Assembly: GCA_025458905.1 (NCBI GenBank)
Contig: JALORN010000013.1
Span: forward strand, 62,001-126,000
Length of the DNA: 64,000 bases
Source: Steroidobacteraceae bacterium
Lineage (GTDB): Bacteria > Pseudomonadota > Gammaproteobacteria > Steroidobacterales > Steroidobacteraceae
Direction of reading: 5' to 3'
Each line of letters begins with the position of its first letter. Position 1 is the first letter of the stretch. Below the pieces are notes generated by a model. It did no database searches, was not told the origin of the DNA, and saw nothing but the letters and a program-made list of their open reading frames with translations. The position numbers and the translations under genes were made by a program. Below, one piece after another: positions 43,383 through 51,654 of this stretch.

Positions 43383-44441
43383 ATGGCCGAGCAGGCATCC
43401 CCCACCCCCACCCCGACCCCGCGCCGCCCGGGCAGCAACGGGCACTCGGCAGGCAGCGAGCGGCACGCCGGGGCCGCCGAGCGCACCGCCGACGAACAGC
43501 GACGGATCCAGCGGCGCATCGACGACGCCGAGGACCACGACGACGGCAGCAGCGCCGGGAACGACGGCCCGATGCAGGCCGGCGCGCGCCCGTACCCCGC
43601 GCCGCCGTTCCCGAAGCAGCACCAGGCCAAGCCCGGCTTCGAGACCGCGCTCGACCCACCGCCGATGTACGACGCGCCGTACTACAAGGGTTCGGACAAG
43701 CTGCTCGGCAAGGTCGCGATGATCACCGGCGCCGACTCGGGCATCGGGCGGGCGATCGCCGTGCTCTATGCGCGCGAGGGTGCCGACGTGGCGCTGCTCT
43801 ACCTCAACGAGCACGACGACGCGCGCACCACCCAGGAGGCGGTCGAGCGCGAGGGCCGCCGCGCGATCACGATCTCGGGCGACGTGCGCGACCGTGAGTT
43901 CTGCCTCGACGCGGTCGAGCGGGTGGTGCAGGCCTTCGGCCGGCTCGACATCCTGGTCAACAACGCGGCCTTCCAGGTGCACAGCAGCCGCCTCGAGGAG
44001 CTGACGGTCGAGCACTTCGACCAGACGGTCAAGACCAACCTCTACGGCTACTTCTTCATGGCCCAGGCGGCCGTGCCGCGGCTGCCGCACGGCGGGGCGA
44101 TCGTCAACTGCGGCTCGGTGACCGCCTTCCAGGGCAGCGAGCAACTGCTCGACTACTCGATGACCAAGGGCGGCATCCACGCGTTCACGAAGTCGCTCGC
44201 CGCGCACCTCGTGCCGCGCGGCATCCGCGTCAACGCGGTGGCGCCCGGGCCGGTGTGGACGCCGCTGAACCCCTCCGACAAGGAAGCGGACGACGTGACC
44301 CATTTCGGCGGCAGCGTGCCGATGAAGCGGCCCGCGCAGCCGGAGGAGATCGCGCCGGCGTTCGTGTTCCTCGCTTCCGCGCACTGCTCGAGCTACATCA
44401 CCGGCGAGATCCTGCCGGTAGTGGGGGGCTACGGAGGCTAG
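43383..44441 (+). CDS. SDR family oxidoreductase, YghA/glucose-dehydrogenase-like
   Basis: A 352-residue short-chain dehydrogenase. A polar N-terminal extension (about 95 residues, ending at PPPMYDAPYYKGSDKL) precedes the Rossmann motif ITGADSGIGRAIA; then LVNNAAFQ, catalytic Ser in NCGSV, and Tyr/Lys in DYSMTKGG. The MYDAP...YKGSDKL extension is typical of the stress-related YghA/YhdF branch, which reduces aldehydes with NAD(P)H. AGGAG before the ATG at 43383 fixes the start. Convergent with the PPOX-type gene. The 253-base divergent gap to the BNR gene holds no other element I can support. Confidence 0.87.
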   Translation: MAEQASPTPTPTPRRPGSNGHSAGSERHAGAAERTADEQRRIQRRIDDAEDHDDGSSAGNDGPMQAGARPYPAPPFPKQHQAKPGFETALDPPPMYDAPYYKGSDKLLGKVAMITGADSGIGRAIAVLYAREGADVALLYLNEHDDARTTQEAVEREGRRAITISGDVRDREFCLDAVERVVQAFGRLDILVNNAAFQVHSSRLEELTVEHFDQTVKTNLYGYFFMAQAAVPRLPHGGAIVNCGSVTAFQGSEQLLDYSMTKGGIHAFTKSLAAHLVPRGIRVNAVAPGPVWTPLNPSDKEADDVTHFGGSVPMKRPAQPEEIAPAFVFLASAHCSSYITGEILPVVGGYGG

Positions 44442-44462
44442 GGAGAGGTCGGCAACGCCGCC

Positions 44463-44879
44463 TCAGGGCTTGGGCTCGAGCCCGTAGATGCGGTGGCGCG
44501 ACGGGGTCAGCAGCCCGAGCATGGTGCCCTCGCGCGACAGCGCGCGACTGCGCTGGCCGAGGCCGTCCGGGCCGAACGCGCGCTCGATCATGGCCTCCCA
44601 GAGGTGCTGGGCCGCGGCGTCGACCCGGATCTCGATGGTGCCCCAGACGATCACGTGGGCCATGGTCACCGGCCTCGAGATCGCGACGCAGGCGCGCGGG
44701 TCGCGCTCGAGGTTGCGGACCTTCTGCTTGCCGGTGAGGCTGAACAGCAGGTGGGTGTCGGTCAGGCCCATCATCATCGGCGTCACGTGGGGCCCGCCGT
44801 CGCGGCCGATGGTCGAGAGGTGCACCCAGGCGGCCGGGTCGTGGAGGGCGGTGATCGCCGCGTGCAGCTTCGGGTCCAT
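44463..44879 (-). CDS. Pyridoxamine 5'-phosphate oxidase-like (PPOX class) flavin/F420 protein
   Basis: A 138-residue split-barrel protein. It shows AAWVHLSTIGRDGGPHVTPM, LLFSLTGKQKVRNLERDP and VAISRPV, the FMN/F420-type cofactor strands of the PPOX superfamily. It is the last gene on the minus strand after the polyketide operon, 62 bases after the ketosynthase stop, so it may be co-transcribed and supply a redox step. Members range from FMN reductases to haem binders; the activity is not fixed by sequence. Confidence 0.75.
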   Translation of the reverse strand: MDPKLHAAITALHDPAAWVHLSTIGRDGGPHVTPMMMGLTDTHLLFSLTGKQKVRNLERDPRACVAISRPVTMAHVIVWGTIEIRVDAAAQHLWEAMIERAFGPDGLGQRSRALSREGTMLGLLTPSRHRIYGLEPKP

Positions 44880-44941
44880 GCGTCGGGCCTCGTCGGGGAG
44901 TCGGCGCGCACCGCGGCCTCGGCCGCGGGCGAGCGCGGATC

Positions 44942-46231
44942 CTAGCACCGCGTCGCGGTACCGCGGCGCGCGACCAGCACGGCATTGGTGCCGCCGAAGG
45001 CGAACGAGCTGGACATCGCGGCGCGCAGGCCGAGCCCGCGCCGGGCACCGTCGCTGACGTAGTCGAGGTCGCAATCGGGGTCGGGCAGGTCGAGGTGCAT
45101 CGTCGGCGGCACCGTGTCGTGGCGCAGGGCGAGCACCGTCAGCAGGAACTCGAGCGCGCCGGCCGCGCCGAGCAGGTGGCCGTGCACGGCCTTGGTGGAG
45201 CTGACCGGCAGCGCCGGCGCACGCGCACCGAACACCGCCTTCAGCGCCGCGGTCTCGACCGCGTCGTTCTGCGTGGTGCCGGTGCCGTGCGCGTTGACGT
45301 AGTCGATCGCGGAGCCGTCCAGCGCGGCGTCGGCGAGCGCGGCGCGCATCGCGGCCGCCTGGCCCTCGACGCTGGGGCGCGCGATGTGGAGGCGGTCGGT
45401 CGCGAGGCCATAGCCGGCCAGTTCGGCGTGCCAGGTCGCGCCGCGCGCGCGGGCATGGGCGAAGGACTCGAGGATCACGCAGGCGGCGCCTTCGCCGAGC
45501 ACCAGGCCGCTGCGCGAGCGCGAGAACGGTCGGCAGGACCTCGACGGGTCGTCCGCGTCGGCGACGGCGACGGTCTTCAGCGCCTCCCAGGCGCGCAGCA
45601 CGCCGAGGGTCAACGGGGCCTCGGTGCCCCCGGCGATCGCCAGGTCCGCCTCGCCGTGGCGGATGCGGCGCGCGGCCTCGCCGATCGCGACCGCGGACGA
45701 CGAACAGGCGGTCGAGAACGTGAGGTTCGGGCCGTCGATGCCGTGCTCGATGCCGATCCAGGCGGCCGCCGCGTTGTTCATCGCGGCCAGCACGCTGTAG
45801 GGCGCGACGCGGGCGGACGGCCGGGCATAGAGGGTCTCGTAGCCGTCGTCGGTCGTGGCGGCACCGCCCATGCCCGTGCCGAGGAACACTCCGCAGCGGT
45901 TGGGGTCCTCGCGGCCGAAGTCGACGGCCGCATCCTGCACGGCCGCCGCGGCGGCCGCGAGCGCGAGCTGCGTGACGCGGTCGAGCATGCGCAGTCGCGC
46001 CGGCGGATGGCGTGCGGCACCGTCGAAACCCGCCACGGCACCGACCGGCGAGGCGAGCCGGGCGGCCCACGGGGCCTCGAGTCGCCGCACGGCCGACCGC
46101 CCGGCCACGACGCCCGCGAAGGCCTCCTCGGGCGTGGCGCCGGGGGGCGCGATCACCCCGAGCCCGGTGACGGCGACGCGGTGCCGACCGCGGCCGTCAC
46201 GGTCCGGGTGCCGCGTGGGGCGTGCGGTCAC
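44942..46231 (-). CDS. Beta-ketoacyl-ACP synthase (KAS II-like) of the type III PKS operon
   Basis: A 429-residue elongating ketosynthase. Catalytic residues are complete: Cys176 in STACSSSA, His315 in VNAHGTGT, and Lys347/His352 in STKAVHGHLLGAAG; the C-terminal SSFAFGGTNAVL is typical. The GTG at 46231 overlaps the ACP stop (GTGA), which fixes the start despite longer open sequence upstream. It decarboxylatively condenses malonyl-ACP with acyl-ACP. Set apart from fab genes and beside a private ACP, it probably builds or primes the acyl chain handed to the type III synthase. Confidence 0.87.
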   Translation of the reverse strand: MTARPTRHPDRDGRGRHRVAVTGLGVIAPPGATPEEAFAGVVAGRSAVRRLEAPWAARLASPVGAVAGFDGAARHPPARLRMLDRVTQLALAAAAAAVQDAAVDFGREDPNRCGVFLGTGMGGAATTDDGYETLYARPSARVAPYSVLAAMNNAAAAWIGIEHGIDGPNLTFSTACSSSAVAIGEAARRIRHGEADLAIAGGTEAPLTLGVLRAWEALKTVAVADADDPSRSCRPFSRSRSGLVLGEGAACVILESFAHARARGATWHAELAGYGLATDRLHIARPSVEGQAAAMRAALADAALDGSAIDYVNAHGTGTTQNDAVETAALKAVFGARAPALPVSSTKAVHGHLLGAAGALEFLLTVLALRHDTVPPTMHLDLPDPDCDLDYVSDGARRGLGLRAAMSSSFAFGGTNAVLVARRGTATRC

Positions 46232-46560
46232 GGCCCGGCGGGCGAGGCCGGGGGTGCCTGCTCGCGGACCGGGCCGGCACCTGCACGGGCGCCTGCGCCC
46301 GCGCATCGTGCCGCCCCGCCGGCGGCCCCGGGCGACGCCAGTCGATCGACGAATCGCGCCACGTCGCCGAGCGTCTGCAGGTCTTCGGGGTTGCCGAGCG
46401 GGACCTCGATGCCGAAGCGGTCCTCGCACTGGAACATCAGCTCCACCAGGGCGAGCGAGTCGATGCCGAGGTCGGCGAGCCGGGCGTCCGGCGTGACCTG
46501 GTCGGGGCGCAGGTGATGGTCGCGGACCAGCATCTCCTGCAGCGTGTCGAGCGTGTTCAT
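46228..46560 (-). CDS. Acyl carrier protein of the type III PKS operon
   Basis: A 110-residue protein. The first 75 residues are a standard ACP with the phosphopantetheine serine at Ser35 in LGIDSLALVEL and the helix III acidic face (EDRFGIEV). The last 30 residues are an Ala/Gly/Pro-rich tail not usual for ACPs. GGAGGA precedes the ATG. It overlaps the ketosynthase gene by four bases (GTGA) and follows the FAD enzyme by 50 bases. It carries acyl intermediates for the ketosynthase and perhaps delivers the starter to the type III synthase. Confidence 0.85.
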   Translation of the reverse strand: MNTLDTLQEMLVRDHHLRPDQVTPDARLADLGIDSLALVELMFQCEDRFGIEVPLGNPEDLQTLGDVARFVDRLASPGAAGGAARCAGAGARAGAGPVREQAPPASPAGP

Positions 46561-46610
46561 CGTGTCTTCCTCCGTGGCGTGACGGGGTGCCGTGGCGTGA
46601 CGGTGGAGCC

Positions 46611-47822
46611 TCACGCCAGGCCGCGCGCGGCGCCCGCCGCGGCGCGCGGCGCGAGCGCCGGGCGTGCCTTGCCGGCGAGGCGGGCGGCGACGGCGAGCAG
46701 CGCGGGCCAGGCCTGCAGCAGCGCGCCGGCGGGACGCGCGAGGGGCGGGTGCATCGCGGTGCGGCCGCAGGCGGCTGCCGCGAGCAGGCGGGCGCGGAAG
46801 GTCGCGCGCCACGCGCGTGCGTAGTCGAGGCGCAGCGCCTCCGCGGCGCGTCCGGCATGGGCGCGCGGGCCGTGGCGCACCAGGCGGGACGCGAGCAGGG
46901 CCGCGGACTGGATCGCCATCGCGATGCCTTCGCCGACCAGGGGGTGACACTCACCGACGGCGTTGCCGACGCGCAGCGGCCCGCCCGGTGCGGCGGCGCG
47001 GATGCCGGGCCGGACCGGACCCCAGGCCAGCCAGGGCGTGGCACGCGTCGCGCCGCCGAGCATCGCCTCGAGCGCCGGGCAGTGGCTGCGCAACTCGGCC
47101 TCGAGCGCGGCTCCCGCGGCGAGTCCGGGCCGACGCGCGCGGCATTCGCGCAGGCGCGCGCGCCCGATGCACAGCGCGAACGTCGTCCAGCCCCGCTCCG
47201 CGACCACGAGGCCGCCATAGCCGCCGGGGAACGACAGCAGCGGCAGGTGACCCGCCGTCGGCCCGGCATCGCGCCAGCGGGACTTGAAGGCCAGCAGGTC
47301 GTCGTCGCGCTGCGGTCCCTCGCCGCCGGGCCGCGAGCCGCGCGCGTCGACGACCACCCGAATGCGCAGCGCGGTGGCGCGCCCGGCCTCGCGCAATTCG
47401 CACCGGTGGTCGCCCGGCACGCCGTCGACGCGGAGCACGCGCGCCGGCTGGCGCACCTCGACCCCGAGTGCGCGGGCCTCCCCGAGCAGCAGTTCGTCGA
47501 GGCGGACGCGGCCGAGCGCGCGCCCGTGCCGGTGACGGCCGCCCTGGCCGTCCGGCAAGGCGGCGCGCAATTCGCGCCGGGAATCGAGCCAGCCTACGCT
47601 GGCCAGCGCGGGCCCCGCCTCCTGCACGACCCGCTCGCCCAGCCCGAGCGCGTCGAGCCAGTCGAGCGCGCCCGGGGAGAGGCATTCGCCGCAGACCTTG
47701 TCGCGCGGGAAGCGCGCGGCCTCGGCCAGCACCACGTGCCAGCCGGCGCGCGCCAGCAGGGCGGCGGTGACCGAGCCGGCGGGCCCACCGCCGACCACCA
47801 GCGCGTCCGCGTCAGGGGACAC
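46611..47822 (-). CDS. FAD-dependent oxidoreductase, geranylgeranyl reductase/hydroxylase-like
   Basis: A 403-residue flavoprotein. The GTG start at 47822 overlaps the methyltransferase end by 11 bases and places VVGGGPAGSVTAALLARAG at the N-terminus. The motif FPRDKVCGECLSPGAL and the FAD-phosphate motif VGNAVGECHPLVGEGIAMA are the geranylgeranyl-reductase/FixC/halogenase-type marks. In Streptomyces srs clusters a flavoprotein hydroxylates the alkylresorcinol ring; this protein could do that or reduce double bonds in the chain. No tryptophan-halogenase WxWxIP motif is seen. Confidence 0.83.
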   Translation of the reverse strand: MSPDADALVVGGGPAGSVTAALLARAGWHVVLAEAARFPRDKVCGECLSPGALDWLDALGLGERVVQEAGPALASVGWLDSRRELRAALPDGQGGRHRHGRALGRVRLDELLLGEARALGVEVRQPARVLRVDGVPGDHRCELREAGRATALRIRVVVDARGSRPGGEGPQRDDDLLAFKSRWRDAGPTAGHLPLLSFPGGYGGLVVAERGWTTFALCIGRARLRECRARRPGLAAGAALEAELRSHCPALEAMLGGATRATPWLAWGPVRPGIRAAAPGGPLRVGNAVGECHPLVGEGIAMAIQSAALLASRLVRHGPRAHAGRAAEALRLDYARAWRATFRARLLAAAACGRTAMHPPLARPAGALLQAWPALLAVAARLAGKARPALAPRAAAGAARGLA

Positions 47823-48549
47823 GGTGTGGCTCCGTGCGTCGCGCCGCGACGCGCACCGCGGCGAAGCAGTGCATGAAGAGCCCCGCCGGGTACTCTTCCA
47901 GCGCCCAGGCACCGGGGGCCGGCGGCCAGGCGGAGGAGAGCTCGCGGCCGGTGAAGCCTGCGTCGACGCTCGACACCGCGTCCTCGCGCGTCACCGGGCC
48001 GGATCCGAGCAGGGCGACCAGCCGGCTGCCGAGCCGCGCCAGCGCGCCGCGGCGCGGCTCGCAGGCGACGAACGCCATGGTGCGCCGTGCCAGCGCCGGC
48101 AGCAGTCGGGTGAGCGCGGCGTTGTCGAGGTGGTGCAGGAACAGCGTCGCGAGGCAGAGGTCGTAGCCGCCGGGGTGTGGCCCCTGGGCCCAGTCGAGCA
48201 CGTCGCCGCGCTCGACCCGCAGCTGCCAGCCGAGGCTCGCGAAGCCCTTGCGCGTCGCGTCGGCGACCACGTCGACCCGGTCGAGCATCGTCACCTCGAT
48301 GCCGCGCCAGCTGGGCGGCATGGTGCGCGCGACGCGCAGCAGCAGCGTGCCGTCGCCTGCGCCGAGCTCGAGCAGGCGTCGCGGCGGATGCGCCAGCCCG
48401 GTGCGGGCGATCGCGCGCCGCAGCAGCGTCGCCGAGCCCATCGCGCGGTGCACGCGCTGCAGGTCGAGCCGTGCGCGCCGGGCGCGCGGGTCGTCGGGCG
48501 ACAGCGCGTCGAGCTGCTCCGGGACGATGGTCCTGGCCGGGCCCGTCAT
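47812..48549 (-). CDS. SAM-dependent methyltransferase of the type III PKS operon
   Basis: A 245-residue class I methyltransferase. SAM motif I is LLELGAGDGTLLLRVA (residues 59-74), followed by VTMLDRVDVV, GDVLDWAQ and LATLFLHHLD. It starts six bases after the type III PKS stop and overlaps the flavoprotein start by 11 bases. In alkylresorcinol and alkylpyrone clusters the neighbouring methyltransferase makes a phenol methyl ether; this is the likely role here. It resembles UbiE/small-molecule O-methyltransferases more than protein methyltransferases. Confidence 0.82.
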   Translation of the reverse strand: MTGPARTIVPEQLDALSPDDPRARRARLDLQRVHRAMGSATLLRRAIARTGLAHPPRRLLELGAGDGTLLLRVARTMPPSWRGIEVTMLDRVDVVADATRKGFASLGWQLRVERGDVLDWAQGPHPGGYDLCLATLFLHHLDNAALTRLLPALARRTMAFVACEPRRGALARLGSRLVALLGSGPVTREDAVSSVDAGFTGRELSSAWPPAPGAWALEEYPAGLFMHCFAAVRVAARRTEPHRVP

Positions 48550-48555
48550 CCGCCC

Positions 48556-49614
48556 TCACTCCACCTGCAGCAGCGCGCCATGGCAGGTGAAGCCCGCGCC
48601 GAAGCTGCTCATCCACCACCAGCCACCGGGGGCACCCTCGGCGAGCGCGGCATCGAGCACGAACAGCACGAAGGCGCTGCTGAGGTTGCCGTACTCGCGC
48701 AGCGCCTCGCGGCTGTAGCGCAGCTCGTCGCCGTCGAATCCGAGCCGGCTCGCGACCGCGGCGAGCACGTCACGGCCCCCGGCGTGCAGGATCCACGCGG
48801 CGACGTCGCCGCGCGCGAGGCCTGCACGGCCGAGCGCCGTCTCGAGCACCGACTCGACGCGCGCGGCGGCGAGCGCCGGGACCGCGCGCGTCAGCACGTT
48901 GCGCAGCAGGCCGCCGCGCTGCTCGAAGCGCAGCGCGCCGCGCGCCGCGGGGTCGATCGTGGTCAGGCTGTCGCGCCAGGCGACGCGCCGCCGGTCACGG
49001 GGCGGTCGACGCGAGAGCACCGCGGCGCCGGCGCCGTCGCCGAACAGGCAGGCGCTGACCAGCACGCCCGGGTCGTCGTCGAGGTACATCGCCGCGCTGC
49101 AGACCTCGACGCAGACCGAGAGCACGTGCTCGCACTGGCCGGAAGCGAGCAGGGCGCTGGCGAGCTGCAGGTTCGGCAGCGCACCGGCGCAGCCCTGGCC
49201 GACGAGGTCGAAGCCGCGCAGGTCGTGGGCGAGGCCCAGGCGCTCGACTACGTAGCCGCTGAGGCCCGGGCAGAGGTAGCCGGTGCAGGTGGTGACGACG
49301 ACCGCGCCGACCTGGGAGGGCTCCAGGCCGGACCGCTGCAGCGCCGCGGCGCCGGCCTGGGCCGCGAGTCGCGGGGCGTGCAGTGCGAAGCGGCTCGCCA
49401 GCGTGTCCGGGTCGATCTCGAACGCCTCGTCCAGCGAGTCGAGCGCGAGCCGCCGCGCCTCGATGCCGTTGTCCCGCGCCAGCACCGCGCGCGTGATCGC
49501 GTGCGAGCGGGGAGCGAGGCGGGCGAACCAGCGGGAGCCCACGAAGGCGGTCCAGCAGTCCTCCTTGGTGTAGCGACGCTCGGGGACGGCGGTGCCTGTC
49601 GCGGTGACGTACAT
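48556..49614 (-). CDS. Type III polyketide synthase (chalcone/stilbene synthase family)
   Basis: A 352-residue homodimeric condensing enzyme, first gene of the operon. The catalytic triad is complete: Cys142 in LVGQGCAGALPN, His277 in AWILHAGG, and Asn310 in EYGNLSSAF. The gatekeeping region GDGAGAAVLS is standard. It extends an acyl starter with malonyl-CoA and cyclises it to a resorcinol or pyrone. Bacterial relatives use long-chain acyl starters, which fits the adjacent ACP and ketosynthase. No specific product can be read from sequence. Confidence 0.9.
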   Translation of the reverse strand: MYVTATGTAVPERRYTKEDCWTAFVGSRWFARLAPRSHAITRAVLARDNGIEARRLALDSLDEAFEIDPDTLASRFALHAPRLAAQAGAAALQRSGLEPSQVGAVVVTTCTGYLCPGLSGYVVERLGLAHDLRGFDLVGQGCAGALPNLQLASALLASGQCEHVLSVCVEVCSAAMYLDDDPGVLVSACLFGDGAGAAVLSRRPPRDRRRVAWRDSLTTIDPAARGALRFEQRGGLLRNVLTRAVPALAAARVESVLETALGRAGLARGDVAAWILHAGGRDVLAAVASRLGFDGDELRYSREALREYGNLSSAFVLFVLDAALAEGAPGGWWWMSSFGAGFTCHGALLQVE

Positions 49615-49743
49615 CGCATCGACCTTGCCCCCCGTCCTGCGGGGACGCACTGCGGCAACCGGCCGATGCGCGGCAGGCCGATTCCGACAGCGGCCCGCCC
49701 GCATGGCAAGATGCCGCATCCCCGGAACCAGGAGGTCTCGCGA

Positions 49744-50850
49744 ATGTCCCGCCCCACGCTCGCCGCCGCGCTCGGTGTCGCGGCACTGTCCCTCGGCGCG
49801 CTCGCCGCTGCCGCCAACCCGCCGCAGCTGGTCCGCCCGGACGGCAGCTACCCGACCGTGCCGCTCGAGAAGGACGTCGTGGTGATCAAGGTGGTGCAGC
49901 ACGCGCCGCTCACCCTGCAGAAGGCCCCCTCGATCCGCGAGGGCCTCGCGACCAACGTCGAGCGCATGGCGTCGTGGATCCAGAAGGCCTGCAGCAGCGG
50001 CAAGAAGCCCGACTTCATCCTGTTCAACGAGTTCCCGCTGACCGGCTACTCCTCCGGCACCCGCGAGGAGAAGCTCAAGTTCACGATCCAGGTGCCCGGC
50101 CCCGAGACGGCGCGCATCGGCGAGCTCGCCAAGGCCTGCGACACCTACGTGATCTTCGGCAGCTACGCGACCGACCCGGAGTGGCCGGGGCACATCCTCA
50201 GCCTGAACCCGGTGATCGGCCGCGACGGCAAGGTGAAGCACGTCTACTGGAAGTCGCGGAACGTGATCCGGCTGAACGACGACGAGATCCCCACCACGAC
50301 GGTCGAGAACGTGCGCGACCGCTTCCGCAGTAAGTACGGCATCGAGGAGGAGTTCCCGGTGCTGATGACCGAGTACGGCAACATCGCCGTCAGCACCGTG
50401 CAGCTCGACCCGTTCGTGTTCGCCGCCTACGCGATGCGCGGGGTCGAGATCATGCTGCGCACCGCGACGCTGTTCTCCAAGACCGACGTGCAGGCGATCG
50501 CGCTCTACAACAACGTCTATTCGGCGATGTCGAACATCACCTTCCCGGCGGACTCGGGCGTGCCGGGGAGCTTCGGCGGCGGCTCGCTGGTGGTCGACCC
50601 GCGCGGCAAGGTGCTCGCCGAGGACCCGAGCAACGACGAGGGCATCGTCGAGGCCGAGGTGCCGATCGCCGCGTTCCGCAAGGGCCGCACGATCCCGCGC
50701 TACCCGCTCGAGGTGGTGAAGCCGGTGTTCGACCAGTACGTGCAGGAGGTGCCGCTGAACCACCTCGACCTGCCACCGGCGAAGCTGCCGCAGACGACCA
50801 AGGACATGAAGGACCTGCTCGACCGCAACAGCCGCTGGAAGAAGCGCTGA
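49744..50850 (+). CDS. Exported nitrilase-fold (carbon-nitrogen hydrolase) protein lacking the catalytic Cys
   Basis: A 368-residue protein with a signal peptide (to about AAAANPP) and a nitrilase-superfamily domain. The family Glu is Glu96 in FILFNEFPLTGY and the Lys is Lys170 in HVYWKSRNV, but the strand that normally carries Cys as ICxD reads STVQLDPF, with Gln220 at that place. The rest of the fold (MRGVEIMLRTAT, GGSLVVDPRGKVLAED) is intact. Nitrilases and amidases attack C-N bonds with this Cys, so this one is either inactive, a binder, or uses another nucleophile. GGAGGT before the ATG is ideal. Divergent from the PKS operon. Confidence 0.8.
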   Translation: MSRPTLAAALGVAALSLGALAAAANPPQLVRPDGSYPTVPLEKDVVVIKVVQHAPLTLQKAPSIREGLATNVERMASWIQKACSSGKKPDFILFNEFPLTGYSSGTREEKLKFTIQVPGPETARIGELAKACDTYVIFGSYATDPEWPGHILSLNPVIGRDGKVKHVYWKSRNVIRLNDDEIPTTTVENVRDRFRSKYGIEEEFPVLMTEYGNIAVSTVQLDPFVFAAYAMRGVEIMLRTATLFSKTDVQAIALYNNVYSAMSNITFPADSGVPGSFGGGSLVVDPRGKVLAEDPSNDEGIVEAEVPIAAFRKGRTIPRYPLEVVKPVFDQYVQEVPLNHLDLPPAKLPQTTKDMKDLLDRNSRWKKR

Positions 50851-51003
50851 GCAGCCGGGTCGCGTGCGGCCCCGGCGCGAGGTGCGCGAATCGTCGGACG
50901 AGTCCCACGCCCGGTCGGGAGGGCGCGTGGTCTCTGCGGCCCCGGCGCCCTGTAACACTGGCGCCCCCCGCCGATTCACGCGGCACACCCGGAGGATCCG
51001 ACC

Positions 51004-51612
51004 ATGGCCCGCAAGTCGAAGGGCGCGCCCGACGCCATCCAGCTGCTGAAGAAGGACCACGCCGAGGTCACCGCGCTGTTCACGCGCTACGAGGACGCCG
51101 GCGACCGCGACGAGAAGGCCGAGATCGCGAGCGAGATCTGCCGCAAGCTCACGATCCACGCGCTGTGCGAGGAGGAGCTGCTGTACCCGGCGGCCCACGA
51201 GTCGATCGACGACGACCTGGTCTACCAGGCCGAGGTCGAGCACCAGGGCGCCAAGGACCTGATCGCGCGGATCGAGGACGCCGACCCGGAGGCGGAGAAC
51301 TTCGACGCGATGGTGCGCGTTCTCGGCGAGTACGTACGGCACCACGTCAAGGAAGAAGAGAGCGAGATGTTCCCGCAGCTCAAGCGCAGCGACCTCGACC
51401 TCGAGGCGCTCGGCCTCGAGCTCGCGGAGCGCCGCAGCGAGCTCGAGACGGCGCTCGGCAGCGCCGCGGACGAGGACGACGAAGCCGAGGACGACGAGGA
51501 CCTCGACGACGACTACGACGATGACGATGACGATGACGACGAGGATTTCGACGACGACGTGGACGTCGAGATCGACGACGACGCGGAGGGCGACCGGGAC
51601 CGCGCGGCCTGA
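51004..51612 (+). CDS. Hemerythrin HHE-domain protein with poly-acidic tail
   Basis: A 202-residue protein. The four-helix hemerythrin part (residues 10-145) supplies the diiron ligands: His19 (KKDHAEV), His52 and a Glu in IHALCEEE, His80 (VEHQGAKD), His113 or His114 and Glu118 (RHHVKEEESEMFP). From about residue 155 to the end the protein is almost entirely Asp/Glu, including eight Asp in a row. HHE proteins sense or bind O2, NO or iron; the tail could bind divalent cations or basic partners. GGAGGA precedes the ATG. Monocistronic, convergent with the DUF2306 gene. Confidence 0.85.
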   Translation: MARKSKGAPDAIQLLKKDHAEVTALFTRYEDAGDRDEKAEIASEICRKLTIHALCEEELLYPAAHESIDDDLVYQAEVEHQGAKDLIARIEDADPEAENFDAMVRVLGEYVRHHVKEEESEMFPQLKRSDLDLEALGLELAERRSELETALGSAADEDDEAEDDEDLDDDYDDDDDDDDEDFDDDVDVEIDDDAEGDRDRAA

Positions 51613-51617
51613 CGCCG

Positions 51618-51650
51618 GGCCCGCCTCGGCTGCGCAGGATGCGGCGGGCC
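51618..51650. terminator. Convergent hairpin between hemerythrin and DUF2306 genes
   Basis: GGCCCGCC and GGCGGGCC form a perfect eight-pair stem with a 17-base loop in the 42-base gap between convergent stop codons. There is no T-tract, so it may stop transcripts only weakly or protect 3' ends. Confidence 0.4.
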
Positions 51651-51654
51651 GCGC

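Noticed and set aside
46611-47822. Flavin-dependent halogenase in the PKS operon
   Set aside because: The KVCGECLSPGAL stretch occurs in halogenases too, but the WxWxIP motif is absent.
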